A stretch of 64,000 nt of DNA, from contig CM071568.1 in NCBI GenBank assembly GCA_036426205.1, forward strand, positions 217,797,123-217,861,122, read 5' to 3'. Below are positions 7,885 to 17,449 of this stretch, piece by piece (position 1 is the stretch's first letter; the number at the start of each line of letters is the position of its first letter). Position numbers and translations under genes: made by a program. The stretch is from Ascaphus truei (Eukaryota; Chordata; Amphibia; Anura; Ascaphidae). The notes beneath the pieces were generated by a model, which worked only from the letters and a program-made list of their open reading frames with translations, searched no databases and was not told the origin of the DNA.

Positions 7885-9318
7885 CTCTCCCCCTGGTGAA
7901 AAATCCAACGTCCCCGCTTGGGGAACGACATCACACGGCATAATTTTTATATAATCAAAATGCAGTGCATAGAAAATACAACTCATCATTTCGACATTAC
8001 ACAACAGGGTACATGGCAATTCATATACTATACCCGAGACTAGCTGAGACCATTTGTGGGGTGCCCCTAACTGATCATGTGGGGGTACCTCACTTTTGCA
8101 TCCGTGAGCCTCCCCCAGAAAAATCTCTTGGAGAGTACGCTCTGGGGTAACAGTCACTGGTTCCGTACTACTTCCTCCCCCTGGTGGAAGGAATAGCACA
8201 ATGTCTCTTAACCAGGCCTTTACCCGGCCATCCGCGGCAGGGATGCAGTAGACCAGGAGGCCAGGACCCTTCCCGCGGTCCACTACATGGTGAATAGAGC
8301 GCTCCTTGTTGGGCGTAAAGGAGGCCACTTTCCCTGAATCCTTCTCCACACAGTCTTTGACCCTACACACTTGCGAGGCTCCCACTGGGAAGCGAGCACT
8401 GGACATTGTCTCTTCCCTCAAAGTCTCTGTTTCACCCGGCAGGGAGTAAAGGGTAGATACCTTACCACTGCGGTTTTTCACGGTGTACAACAGGTCCTCG
8501 GAGACGCTGTCATTTCCCACCTCGGCTGTCTCGGGACCTGCCCCCGGCACTTCTGGGGCAGTCCACTTACTTGCTGGAAACTCGGGAGCGTTGGATCCCA
8601 ATCCTGGGACCACTGATGTCGGAGCGTATGGGCTCACACTCAGATCAGGAGCCGGTGGGAAGTAAGGAGGTTTCTCACCACTCTGCTGGCTTGCGATGGG
8701 TTCCTCTTCATCTGGAACACGGGCACTGGACAGCACCACTGGACAGCTACCCTCTAAGGAGGACACCTCCGCCAGGACGCGATGCAGAGTGGAGCCATTC
8801 GCCCTGGTTACCAGACTTAAGGAGCTATCGTGCTCCACGGTCACCTGGAGGCTCACACCCAACACCCCTGGGGCAGTCGACTTACCCTTGTCTTCGTTAG
8901 GTACGGGTCCCAAGCCTAGGACCGATGGTACCATCGTAGTAGGCCGGACTGACCATTGTAGGGCACACGGGCCCACAGCAGGGTCCGCAACATCTGGATA
9001 CACCTCCTCTAGGGCACACGGGCCCACAGCAGGCTCTGTATTAGCCGAGATAGTTGGTTCGATGGTTTCACTAGAGTGGTCCGCCGGCAGGCGCATCACC
9101 ACGAGCGGTTGGTCGCTGGAATCACTAAAAGAAGATGGGGGTATAGACACCTTACCATGTGATTCCGGCATCGGCTGGTCTGGACTCTGTGGTTCCTGCT
9201 CTACCACTAAGACGTCCCCTTTGAGAGCGTCTGGAACCGTTTCTGCAACATGGTTTTGGACACACGGGTCCACTGAGGCCGCTGGAATTAGGACAGACTG
9301 ATTAGCAATGTCACTCAC
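7840..9318 (-). CDS. Long Pro/Ser/Glu-rich frame of the inner element, ending in an integrase-tail-like segment
   Basis: The frame runs 492 codons without a stop, starting at GTG right after the TAA at 9319-9321, so it is better seen as the third part of one long frame than as a gene with its own start. Residues 1-270 are rich in Pro, Ser, Glu and Val and look disordered; PAVGPCAL occurs twice (95-102 and 113-120), an in-frame duplication of about 54 nt. Residues about 350-372 (VYCIPAADGRVKAWLRD inside) resemble the C-terminal integrase region of the neighbouring gypsy (VCRIKDTDGWVRVWHRN). Residues 473-478 are encoded by the polypurine tract, and the last 14 codons lie in the 3' LTR. There is no RT or protease motif. 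The function is unknown; a structural or accessory role in the particle is possible but not shown. Confidence 0.6.
   Translation of the reverse strand: MSDIANQSVLIPAASVDPCVQNHVAETVPDALKGDVLVVEQEPQSPDQPMPESHGKVSIPPSSFSDSSDQPLVVMRLPADHSSETIEPTISANTEPAVGPCALEEVYPDVADPAVGPCALQWSVRPTTMVPSVLGLGPVPNEDKGKSTAPGVLGVSLQVTVEHDSSLSLVTRANGSTLHRVLAEVSSLEGSCPVVLSSARVPDEEEPIASQQSGEKPPYFPPAPDLSVSPYAPTSVVPGLGSNAPEFPASKWTAPEVPGAGPETAEVGNDSVSEDLLYTVKNRSGKVSTLYSLPGETETLREETMSSARFPVGASQVCRVKDCVEKDSGKVASFTPNKERSIHHVVDRGKGPGLLVYCIPAADGRVKAWLRDIVLFLPPGGGSSTEPVTVTPERTLQEIFLGEAHGCKSEVPPHDQLGAPHKWSQLVSGIVYELPCTLLCNVEMMSCIFYALHFDYIKIMPCDVVPQAGTLDFSPGGECILGLPQLLETPLL
7885..7901 (-). promoter_or_regulatory. Polypurine tract of the inner element
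   Basis: On the minus strand this reads CACCAGGGGGAGAG immediately before the LTR's TGTATCC. This is the expected primer site for plus-strand DNA synthesis in LTR elements. Closely similar tracts precede the LTRs at 12816 and 45000. Confidence 0.75.
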
Positions 9319-9759
9319 TTATGCAGAGGGGTCAGGCTTCCCCGCTTCTGTCTCCACTGACTCCGGAGCCTGGGGTGTAATAGGCTTCAAGAACCGTACA
9401 CCGTAGCATTCACATTCGGGCTCCCACGCCAGTGCGCCCCTATGACAGTCACAGGTGGGACTAAAGCACTGTATACCCGGTTCTCCGCCTACCTCAGTCG
9501 TCTTGAAGTCTAGCGGTAACTGGGACATGTCGGCTCCCTCGTCATAGGCTTCTTGCAGGCAGGGGCACATTAGCACAAGGACATCTATTCCTGGCACTCG
9601 CCAGGGCACATATACATTAGTGTGTATGTCCTGACAGTGTATCTCATCCTCATACATCATCTCATTCTCAGAGAAGAAAGAGTCTATTACTGCATCACTG
9701 TATGGTTGAAGAACACAGTACTTGCTCCCCCTGGTGGAATGTGAAGGAGGGGCAGCACA
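9319..9759 (-). CDS. Middle part of the inner element's polyprotein frame, cysteine-rich
   Basis: This 146-codon segment lies between two in-frame stops: TAG at 9760-9762 (end of the Gag part) and TAA at 9319-9321. It has acidic stretches and a cysteine cluster (CFSPTCDCHRG, then PECECYG), which could be a degenerate zinc-binding knuckle but fits no standard CCHC spacing. The first ATG inside it (9658-9660) would give 113 codons. Because the phase is unbroken across both stops, readthrough or recent nonsense mutation are the two simple explanations. I do not recognise a family. Confidence 0.5.
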   Translation of the reverse strand, partial: CAAPPSHSTRGSKYCVLQPYSDAVIDSFFSENEMMYEDEIHCQDIHTNVYVPWRVPGIDVLVLMCPCLQEAYDEGADMSQLPLDFKTTEVGGEPGIQCFSPTCDCHRGALAWEPECECYGVRFLKPITPQAPESVETEAGKPDPSA

Positions 9760-10233
9760 CTATTTCAAGGAATGATTCTGGCTCTGCACTGCGTCACTCA
9801 GTTGGCGGGGGTGGGGCTTAGGTTTTCCCGCCAATCCCGGACAGTTTTCTTCGACACAATTTAGTGCAGGCTTGCAGTCAGCAGCACGTGCGCTGTCCTG
9901 CTTTGGCGGGAGACGCCATTTGGCTGGGTCAGCGTAGACTAGGGGGTACCACTCAGACGGGCCCCCGGGCATACACAGGGCGGACGGTGCCTCTGCCAGG
10001 CATATATACGAAGTAGGGATTGCCACAAAAAGTATGGTTTTCCATGTGGACGTGGGATCCTGTTCTTCATCTAAGACACATGCACACGGCCACCAAGGAA
10101 TTCTACGCATATAGTACTGAACCTCAACCTCGGGTGTATTTGCGGGAAGGCCTCCAACCGCCACCACCCGGCAAGGTTCCATATATTGCCTCAAAGCCCA
10201 GGCAAGGACCTCGTGTCCGGACTTTACAAACAT
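9760..10233 (-). CDS. Gag-like protein with PNMA-type N-terminal fold candidate
   Basis: The frame is 157 codons from ATG at 10231-10233. The open frame extends upstream to 10368, but that part is translated LTR, primer site and a T-run, so the inner ATG is the more likely start. The beginning (LAWALRQYMEPCRVVAVGGL, then PEVEVQYYMRRI) resembles the N-terminal part of paraneoplastic Ma antigen (PNMA) and related gypsy Gag proteins, where a short RRM-like fold starts with a helix, a strand of the type RVVAVGGLP, and a helix. In such elements Gag builds the particle that packages the RNA. A full capsid domain is not evident in the 157 residues, so the Gag is shortened or the capsid part is unrecognisable. 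It ends in TAG at 9760-9762, with the same frame continuing. Confidence 0.55.
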   Translation of the reverse strand: MFVKSGHEVLAWALRQYMEPCRVVAVGGLPANTPEVEVQYYMRRIPWWPCACVLDEEQDPTSTWKTILFVAIPTSYICLAEAPSALCMPGGPSEWYPLVYADPAKWRLPPKQDSARAADCKPALNCVEENCPGLAGKPKPHPRQLSDAVQSQNHSLK

Positions 10234-10298
10234 GGTGAAAAATATATTGGACAAATTTGAAAAAAAAAAATGGAACAGGGCACCCCAGGTCTCTCTCA

Positions 10299-10310
10299 GC
10301 AGCGCCTCCA
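10299..10310 (-). promoter_or_regulatory. Primer-binding-site candidate of the inner element
   Basis: Directly downstream of the 5' LTR on the minus strand, two bases after TTACA, the sequence reads TGGAGGCGCTGC. A start with TGG complements the CCA end of a tRNA. The element at 22399 has TGGAGGCGATGC at the same place, so the two families use the same or a similar primer. Confidence 0.65.
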
Positions 10311-10312
10311 AA

Positions 10313-11881
10313 TGTAACGGGTATTCCCCCCCCCCCAATCGCAGATATGGTGTGGGTGCGGAGAACATACAGGGTTAGCAGGTGTGGTGCTTTACCTGTT
10401 TTGCTCACAGGAGGGCTGAGCTTCCACCACGGGGAACCTGGGGCAATTATATTAAGAGTAACACGGTACTCGGTGCAGCGCCTCCACCTGCGATGGTTCC
10501 TAGCAGAGCAGGAATGGTTCCTCGCAGGACAATACAAATACTCGCACACCTTAAGTGATGATAACCAATAACGTTTACTTAGGAAACAGCATACCACACA
10601 TGCAACTGTCAGCATAAAATAACAGGTGTCCCTCTCTAGAGGTGACACTGACTACGGCGTCACGCAGGACGCTTCCCCAACACAGGAAGATCCCACCCCG
10701 TGTCCATAAGATCCCTACCCAGTGTCCCACACTCTTGCAGAGAGAGAGAATATGGGTGACTGTGCAGTCACTATTAAAGCTAATGGCCAGTTGGTGTACT
10801 TGTGGCTTTAAAGTACCTGCCCGAGCACTCCAGTGCTCGGATCCGCAACACTTCGCAAAGGATCTGTCGCTTGTGATTCTGTCTGATCCCAAGCTGGAGA
10901 TAGTCTCTGTGGCCCCGACTGAGCCCGAACCTCTTCCAGGGAGATGCAGCGTCCGCTGTGTCCCTATCTAACTCTAGCGCTAATGTGACAGGATCCCTAA
11001 CCTAGGGCCTGTCACTGTAGCACCACAAACTGGGTAGTGAGGACCTCTCTGGGACCTAAGGGGTTAATAGCCTGCTCCGCTCCCCTTTACTCTTCCCAGT
11101 CCTGACTCTAACTAGTACTCCCAGCGCCTGCAGCAACGCACTGCAACCTGCTGGGTGCGTACAGCAAATGTTGCGTGCACAAATATTTTGCCTTCTTGTC
11201 AGGCCTCACAGCACTACCCCGTGAACCGACAGACTCTCCACATGCACTATGGGCAGTTGTCCCTATCTTGGGCCTCCCTCAGCACTTACCCCCTAACCTG
11301 GTGGGGAGTTGGGGCCTACCTGGGATGTGGGGACCTTACGTGGTGCAGGAGCTTCACTTGCTCCCTGCACCCTTCCTTCCCCTTCAGCTCCCCAGCTCCA
11401 ACTAACTAGCGTGGGCTCAGTGTGCGAAATGTATCAACTTGCCTGCAGGGTGATCCTAAGCCCTATTGGCTCCCCGGTATCACGTGGGGCATACAGAGGC
11501 TCATGGGACTCGTAGTCCCTGCTGAGCTCCTTCCCTGGTAGGCTAGGGTTTTGCGGGCTCTCTTGGCTCTGTCCTGCGCATGCGCAACCTCTCTGGGGCT
11601 CTCCTGGCACCTGGCTAATCCATGCGCATGCGCGAGCTGTTGCGCAATGGCGTCGCCCTGTACCCCGAGCCGCCGGGACCTCGGCAACGCGATCGCGGCC
11701 CTAACAATGGGCCGCTCACGTCCCCAGCAACCGACCGCATCAGGGAACAGCGTGCGACTCCCCGCTCCGGCCCCCACCCTTGGAAGCAGCCGTCGGGCCC
11801 GGCACTGGCTCCGGCGGCACATGCGACCGCACTGCTCAAAAGGAGGGGGGTCTCAAGGAGCTGCAGGAGACCCAGGCTACA
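10313..11881 (-). mobile_element. 5' LTR of the inner element
   Basis: Plus-strand ends are TGTAACGG and GGCTACA. It aligns along its whole length with the 3' LTR at 6308-7884. Visible differences include a shorter poly-C run, a small rearrangement near 11170-11280 and scattered substitutions. It would carry the promoter for the minus-strand transcript. Confidence 0.9.
11575..11634. promoter_or_regulatory. Two NRF1-like palindromes in the 5' LTR
   Basis: TGCGCATGCGCA (11575-11586) and TGCGCATGCGCG (11623-11634) occupy the same relative positions as in the 3' LTR. They lie in the CpG-rich U3 part expected to drive transcription of the element. Confidence 0.6.
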
Positions 11882-13132
11882 CAGCTAATATATTTACAGC
11901 TTACCCACCAGGCCTCGCAAGGCCGAATCTCCCAATACTCTGCCCCCTCTCAATGGAGTCACTGTCCCCCAAAGTACCATGGGGCCCTTGGGCACCCAAC
12001 CAACCTGGTGCCCACCAGGTCAATCCCACCACCCAATGTGTTGTACAGTGCTGCCCACTAATGTATAAAGTTGAGTTGGTGCACTTTGTTGGGTAGCTGC
12101 CGGGTGTGTCCACACCCGGGTGTGCAGATGCTGTAACTGTTGATGGGATCCACAGATCCATTGCCGTAAACCGCGAAGCCTCTACCTCTACGTTGGGTGG
12201 TATCCCATCTGGACTGTGCCACCTTTGATGAGAGTCTCTATATGAAGGGTGATCTGGTCCCAGACCACCTATGGACAGGATGCAGCTGCTCCTGCCTATA
12301 TTCCTCACTCTGAAGTTACAGAACAGTGTCCCTATCTATGGGCCTGTCCCTGCAGCAACCACAAGCTGAGGGGAGTCGGGGCCTAGCTGGGGCCTAATAG
12401 GGAGTATCTGGCCTAGTGCAGATGCCACAGACACCTGCACACATAACCTACCCCTTCCTTGTCCCAGCTCCGACTGCTAACGTGGAGTATCTTCTCTGGT
12501 GCAGGGGAAAGCTGCAATCTTATTGGCTGTGTGGCATCACCTGGTTCGCTGCCCCTATGCCTGATGGGACTTGTAGTCCCCGCGGAGCCCATCTACCTAA
12601 TGGCCACTGCTTGCGTAGTCCTACTGCACATGCGTGATACTTGCAATTTCAATATGGTGCGCCCTGCTACGGGAGCCGCCGGTGATTCAGTCGCCCTGCC
12701 TATACCCCCGACAGCCTTCCTAAGCTCCCACACGCACTGGCACTAGTCGGAGGCAACTGCGCACCACCCGCCGGCATCTGAGCAGGTATGGGGACCCAGG
12801 AGGGAACCTCGCTACACTCTCCCCCTGTTGAAATCCCAAAGCCATCGCTTGGGAACGTGTAACATAACCATATTTACAGAACTTATATAATAAAAATATA
12901 GTAATTATGTACAATCTTAACACATTCACAATGTCTCTACATTAAGTTATGCATTTCCATGAACATTGCTATCACAGATTTCACTCTAACACGGGCCCAC
13001 TGCTGAGCCTTATAATAGGGTGCCCCAATTTGGTCATAGGTCATCTAATTGGGTGGATGCCTAGCTTCTTCAGCGACTCCCTCTGGGGAGTAGTACACAC
13101 AGTCCTGAGGCTCATTGAGGGCATTAATGTCT

Positions 13133-13848
13133 CTACATAGTTTCTGCTTGGAATGAAGCATGGGCTTCTGGGGTCCAGGGGTTGATTAATTGGAGCCAAC
13201 CAAGGAGGCATCGTTTGTCAGGGCCCTTTACCTGTGGCTCCTCTGAGAGGTGCTCCGGGCTTTGGGGTCCCCTTTGAGAGGATCCCTCCATAGGATCCTC
13301 TACGGTCTCATTGATGGTTTCGTTTACAGTCTCTTGGCTAGCTTTGGATTGTTCTGGCTCACTGTCCAGTGGTGTAGCCAGTATCTCTGGTTCATCATTT
13401 CTCACTTGTGGGATAGGGAGAAGGTGGTTACGGTGCCAGACCCTTACCCAGCCATCCGTGTCTTTTATACGGCAGACCGGGAGGCCCGGCATCTGTGATT
13501 CAACATTGAAGACACCGTGACACCAACCGTCAGGACGTTTATGATTCCCGGGAATCCATAGGTTGCAGAGAAGCACGGCATCTTCAGGACAGATTTCCCA
13601 GTGTCTGACCTTGTGGTCATAGCGCCTCTTGTAGTTGACATTGAGTTGAGCAGCAGACTTTTCGGCTTGCTGGTAAGCCTGTTGCAGGTTTTCCTGGAGC
13701 CTTTGCACGTATTTGAAGTGCGTTGCATTGTGTATCCCGTCAGTTGACACTCCCATACGTATATCCACCAGCAGCCTGGCTTCTCTCCCAAACATAAGGA
13801 AGTATGGTGAGAATCACGTGGACTCGTGTTGGGTACAGTTGTACGCAT
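13133..13848 (-). pseudogene. Integrase C-terminal region of the gypsy pol
   Basis: The reading starts near 13848 and shifts frame near 13795 into a 220-codon frame. It contains MFGREARLLVDI (the typical segment after the integrase core), a helical YQQAEKSAAQLNVNYKRRYD stretch, and the GLPVCRIKDTDGWVRVWHRN segment that closes many gypsy integrases. After that comes an acidic tail with no known domain. This part would help bind viral DNA ends and host chromatin in an intact element. Confidence 0.75.
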
Positions 13849-13867
13849 GTACTAGGGTTTCCACATG

Positions 13868-14242
13868 TCAGCTCCACTCAGTCTTCTGAGTGCCTTTCAA
13901 CGTGCCGACCATGTCCAACAACGTCATGTTGAATCGCTCTAGCAGAATGTCACCCTCTGGATGGTACGGAGGTGTCCGGCACATGGTGATGTCCAGGATT
14001 TTGAGTAGCTCCCGGATCAGTTTGCTTTCAAAATCCCGGCCTTGGTCGGAATGAATGCGGTTGGGCTGGCCATAATGCACAAAGTACCTTTCCCACAGTA
14101 TTTTCGCCACCGTGATGGCCTTCTGGTCTTTGGTCAGGAAAGCTTGTGCATATCGCTTGGAATGGTCCGTGATGACCAGCACATTACAGATACCTCGGGT
14201 ATCAGGTTCGAGGCACAGGAAATCCATGCACACCAAGTCCAT
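13868..14242 (-). pseudogene. Integrase catalytic core (DDE) of the gypsy pol
   Basis: The three acidic positions can be placed: Asp in VCMDFLCLE, Asp in HSDQGRDFES, and Glu in DILLERFN. The fold normally cuts the viral DNA ends and joins them to the host. The PYHPEGD motif differs from the common PYHPQGNG, so the last motif has drifted. The frame joins its upstream zinc-finger part only after removal of a 70-bp LINE-tail insertion at 14244-14313. Confidence 0.8.
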
Positions 14243-14313
14243 TTATTTATTTATAAAATGTTTTACCAGGAAGTAATACATTGAGAGTTACCTCTCATTT
14301 TCAAGTATATCCA
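14239..14313 (-). mobile_element. Ultra-short LINE 3'-end insertion in integrase, with TSD TCCAT
   Basis: About 65 bp on the minus strand, from 'tatacttgaaaatgagagg' to '(taaa)n', match the end of the LINE at 21020-21085. TCCAT occurs at 14239-14243 and again at 14309-14313. Taking out the insertion restores an in-frame join between the zinc-finger part and the core. This is a severely 5'-truncated retroposition. Confidence 0.75.
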
Positions 14314-14510
14314 TGGGACCCGAGCTCTTCAGGTGAGCCATTGGTGCAACTCGGGTAGGAAGCGTCACGTTGAATACACCTAGAACACAACCGACAGTGT
14401 CGTTCTACCGCCTCACGTATCTTTGGCCAGAAGAAATAGTCTCTGATGAGTCCAAAGGTCTTCTCCACACTGAGATGCCCATGCTCATCATGCAAGGTTT
14501 TCAGGACCAT
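14301..14510 (-). pseudogene. Integrase zinc-finger (HHCC) domain of the gypsy pol
   Basis: The motif HDEHGH, then a spacer of about 28 residues, then CRLCSRC gives the HHCC pattern found at the N-terminus of retroelement integrases. DYFFWPKIREAV between them is typical of vertebrate gypsy. The upstream continuation is lost in the 1234-bp insertion that starts at 14683. Confidence 0.8.
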
Positions 14511-14666
14511 ATGTTGTAGGTTCCTGGGAAGAACCAGTTGTCATCTATCCGAGTGTTTGTGATATTGCACCACCCGATAGAGTAGCCCATTGTCGATCTC
14601 AAACTAATCTGCTTCTTGCATGAGAATGGCGACCATGTCACTGGGAGCACGTTTCAGAATTGCAGG

Positions 14667-15932
14667 CTTGTTTTTCTGAACATAGAATGAAGATGTCTTA
14701 TACCCACAATATCATGTCCTTCTCTATAAAAGAACATCAAATGTGTGTGTGTGATTTCTAAGCTGTGATACATATACATTAGAATATACCTGCAATATAT
14801 ACATTTTTTCAAGTAAAGATGCAATTTATAACATAATGCATCCCTTGAATCTATTTTATGTATATGATGGTTAAATATTGGATAGATTTTTCTGTGGGAT
14901 TCTAGGTTTAATCTGAAGGTTGGGTTATTAATGTTTAGTTTATCTATACAACCAAGATAACCACAGATGTGGTCTGTATAGGACATATACATTAGTAACC
15001 CTTTGGGTACATTATTATGGTTTTTCATATGTCTTTATTAAGTATGTTTTTTTTCTCTTTTTTTAAATGTGTGTTATTTTTCACATACTCTCATTAGTTG
15101 TATTTTTGCATGTCTATACACAATGTTTTTATGTATGTTGGTATGTGTCCCTGTTAGTTTTTGCTGAGTGATTGACGTCACAATACTTTACATATAGAGG
15201 TGTTAGTGTGAGCATCAATAAAGTTTTTCCCTTTGGAATGGTCAATAAAGCTTTTGTTCAAAGACTGTTCACTCAGAGGTTGGGAAAATGTTTGTTCAGT
15301 GCCAATAAAGTTAGTCTAGTTTGGTGCACACATTTCACCCAATGAGAGGCTCCACAAGAAGGAGCAGGCAGCGGATTGGTTGAAGTTCTGTGATGACATT
15401 CACTGGCGTGAATGGGACCGGTATTTAGGTACTGGGTTCTTTAGCAACAGTATACACCTTGATAAAGGGCACACGGCCTGAAACGCGTAGGTGTGGTGCT
15501 GTTGGAGATGTCTGGGGGCCTTTTTGTTTGATCATGCTATGGAATAAAGGTTTTTTCTATTTTTAACCCTTGAGCCTCCTCCTGCTTTTTTGGCAGTGCG
15601 CTGCCTATTTTTCATCTATCTTCTATGGTCAACTATATTGGTAGATCGCACGCCGTTCTATAAGGATACACCGCAATAGGACCGCACTGACAAGAAGATA
15701 CTACTAACTGTGAGTTACATTGTGGGCTTATTGTTTATTAAGTCAGCGTTTGGGATATCGTTGTGCTGTACATGTGTGTCTGTGAGCACTAGGCACTATC
15801 TCTAACCCTTACAAAGGATGCTGCATTATTGAGTATACACAGTGCCAAGGTCCAGGCGGTTACTAAGTTCTCTACGGAGGGTCTCCTTGGTTTTTGAAGC
15901 ACCAGCCATCTATATTCTTGTTTTTCTGAACA
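14667..15932 (+). mobile_element. 1.2-kb insertion in gypsy pol with 16-bp TSD
   Basis: CTTGTTTTTCTGAACA occurs at 14667-14682 and again at 15917-15932, a perfect 16-bp duplication. The DNA between (14683-15916) is unrelated to pol and separates integrase from RNase H. A duplication this long points to target-primed retroposition rather than a DNA transposon. It holds four AATAAAG-like signals (15217-15550) and a hammerhead-like motif (15454-15494). I see no convincing reading frame, so it is a non-coding or strongly truncated element. Confidence 0.75.
15454..15494 (+). ncRNA. Hammerhead-ribozyme-like motif, copy b
   Basis: Stem I ACACC (15454-15458) pairs with GGTGT (15490-15494). The core is TTGATAA (15459-15465), followed by an extra A, stem II GGGC (15467-15470) with GCCT (15476-15479), GAAA (15480-15483), then CGCGTA with GTA as cleavage-triplet candidate. 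Relative to CUGANGA, C3 is T and G8 is A, which keeps the known C3-G8 pair as T-A. It lies inside the retroposon-like insertion. Confidence 0.5.
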
Positions 15933-16088
15933 GCCTGATGGATGATGTCAGCTATGGGGTCCCAGATCTGATATTGGACCATATCCTTCCACGCTATGAT
16001 CTTATCGTGGGTGATGTTCATCCCTTCTGGGTCACAGTAAGTGGCAGGGATGGCTTTGGATTGACATCCTAAAGAGTTCGCAAACCCT

Positions 16089-16655
16089 TCACTCTGAGAA
16101 GGCCACTCTATCTTCTATGACAGTGGCCGTGTTGCACATGGTTCTCATCCCGGGTCCCAGTATCTCCTCCCAGCAGTCATTGCCTGGAGTGGGGCTCAGT
16201 CCTGGTCTCCGGGATAGGACATCCGCTTCGATATTCAGAGGCCCTGGTTTATATTTCATCGTGAATTGGTAGTTTGATAACGCTGCCAGCCATCGGTGGC
16301 CGGAAGCATCCAGTTTGTCGGATGTCAGTTTGTAGGCGAGTGGATTATTTTCCGTCCTCACTTCGAAAGTTACGCCATACAAGTAGTCATGGAGTTTGTC
16401 CACGATGGCCCATTTGAGGGCGAGGAACTCAAAATTGTGAACCGGATAATTCTGCTCGCTGGGAGTCAAACTGAGACTGATGTAGGCTACTTGTCGGAGG
16501 CCCTCTGGGTGTTTCTGATGCAAGACAGCACCTAAGCTGTTAGGATTTGCGTCTACATGAAGGACGTAGGGCTGTTCTGGATTGGCGAATGAGAGTACAG
16601 GGGCCTTGGTTAAGCTCATCTTCAGGCCCAGGAACGCCCGATCACAGTCAGCCAT
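16089..16655 (-). pseudogene. RNase H domain of the gypsy pol
   Basis: The open part is 188 codons. It contains VLHVDANPNSLGAVLHQ (first catalytic Asp in the HVDA motif), EFLALKWAI (catalytic Glu in the helix), RTENNPLAY (normally TDNNPL, so the third acidic residue is Glu here) and YKPGPLNIEADVLSRRP at the end. RNase H removes RNA from RNA/DNA hybrids during reverse transcription. A closely related copy lies at 46406-46840. Confidence 0.85.
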
Positions 16656-16694
16656 CCATTTATCATCAAACGGCTGTCTGGCAGAGGTGGCCTT

Positions 16695-16910
16695 TCACCC
16701 GGTTTCCTCAGGTATATCCTCGGGGAGATTATTTAGAGGCTTAGCCTTACTGGAATACCCCACCACAAAGCAACGATAGTAGCCACAGAAGCCGAGGAAA
16801 GAGCGTAGCTCCATAACGTTCTCAGGTCGCGGCCAATTCACCACAGCTTCTACTTTGGCCAGATCAGTGGTGATTCCATCGGCAGACACAATGTGTCCCA
16901 CGTAGGTCAC
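16695..16910 (-). pseudogene. RT thumb/connection region of the gypsy pol
   Basis: YVGHIVSADGITTD, then VVNWPRPENVMELRSFLGF and CGYYRCFV are the usual segment between the RT palm and RNase H in Ty3/gypsy elements. The frame is shifted relative to both neighbours. Confidence 0.8.
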
Positions 16911-16948
16911 CGAGTTGTGAAATAACCAGCATTTGTTGAGTGACAGTT

Positions 16949-17374
16949 TCAGACCCTCTCAGCCCAGATATCCAGCACTTTAAGCAGCTGTTCTTCATGT
17001 TCTTCCAAGGTTTTACCAAAGACAATAATATCGTCCAGGTAGACCAAGCATTCCTGAGGATTCATGTCTCCAAAGGTTTTCTCCATTAGGCGCTGAAATG
17101 TCTCTGGAGCCCCGCAGATGCATTGGGGCATGCGCATAAATTGGTAGAAGCCCAGGGAACAGATGAAGGCAGTCTTCTCATGGTCTTCATCACTCATCGG
17201 TACCTGGTAGTACTCAGATCGCAAGTCCAGAACACTGAACCACTGGCTCCCAGTTAGCGCGTTAAGAATCTCTTCAATGCGTGGAAGAGTGTACTGATCG
17301 GGCACGGTACAGTTGTTCAGTATCCGGTAGTCGACATACAATCTTAACGATCTATTCTTCTTTCTCACCATCAC
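16949..17374 (-). pseudogene. Reverse transcriptase of the gypsy pol
   Basis: Visible motifs in order: SLRLYVDYRILNNCTVPDQY, FSVLDLRSEYYQVPM (first catalytic Asp), FQRLMEKTFG and VYLDDIIVFG, the YxDD catalytic box. All three catalytic aspartates are present, so the RT core is recognisable though frameshifted at both ends. QCICGAPETF departs from the usual Pro-rich PFGL-type motif. The 5' part is in another frame at 17375-17752. Confidence 0.85.
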
Positions 17375-17449
17375 GATGGGCGAGGCGTAGGGACTCCGGG
17401 ATTCGTCACAATCCCTGCCATCTCCATCTTTTGCAAGACGTCCCTTACA

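Larger units (their letters stand above)
6304..11885 (-). mobile_element. Complete non-autonomous LTR element nested in a related gypsy LTR
   Basis: The element has two LTRs (6308-7884 and 10313-11881), a 2.4-kb internal region read on the minus strand, and a 4-bp target duplication CAGC (6304-6307 and 11882-11885). A solo LTR of the same family at 60005 also has a 4-bp duplication, supporting the boundaries. The internal region has a primer-binding-site candidate next to the 5' LTR, a Gag-like frame, a long Pro/Ser/Glu-rich frame and a polypurine tract. It lacks protease, reverse transcriptase, RNase H and an integrase core, so it would need enzymes from a relative. The two LTRs are very similar along long stretches, mostly single substitutions and small indels, suggesting fairly recent insertion. 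Confidence 0.85.
6075..12816 (-). mobile_element. 3' LTR of the pol-bearing gypsy element, split by a nested element
   Basis: The LTR is in two parts, 6075-6307 and 11882-12816, about 1.17 kb when the insertion and one CAGC duplication are discounted. Its plus-strand ends are TGTAGC (6075) and GCTACA (12816); the element itself reads on the minus strand. Continuity across the insertion is supported by the second copy at 44100-45000, where the corresponding parts are adjacent ('gttttaatgcatgaac' against 'gttttactatatg'). The segment 6075-6300 is also visibly homologous to the inner element's own LTR ('gtgtggtgct', 'acaggag-gctgag', 'gcctccacctg'), so outer and inner elements are relatives. Confidence 0.75.
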
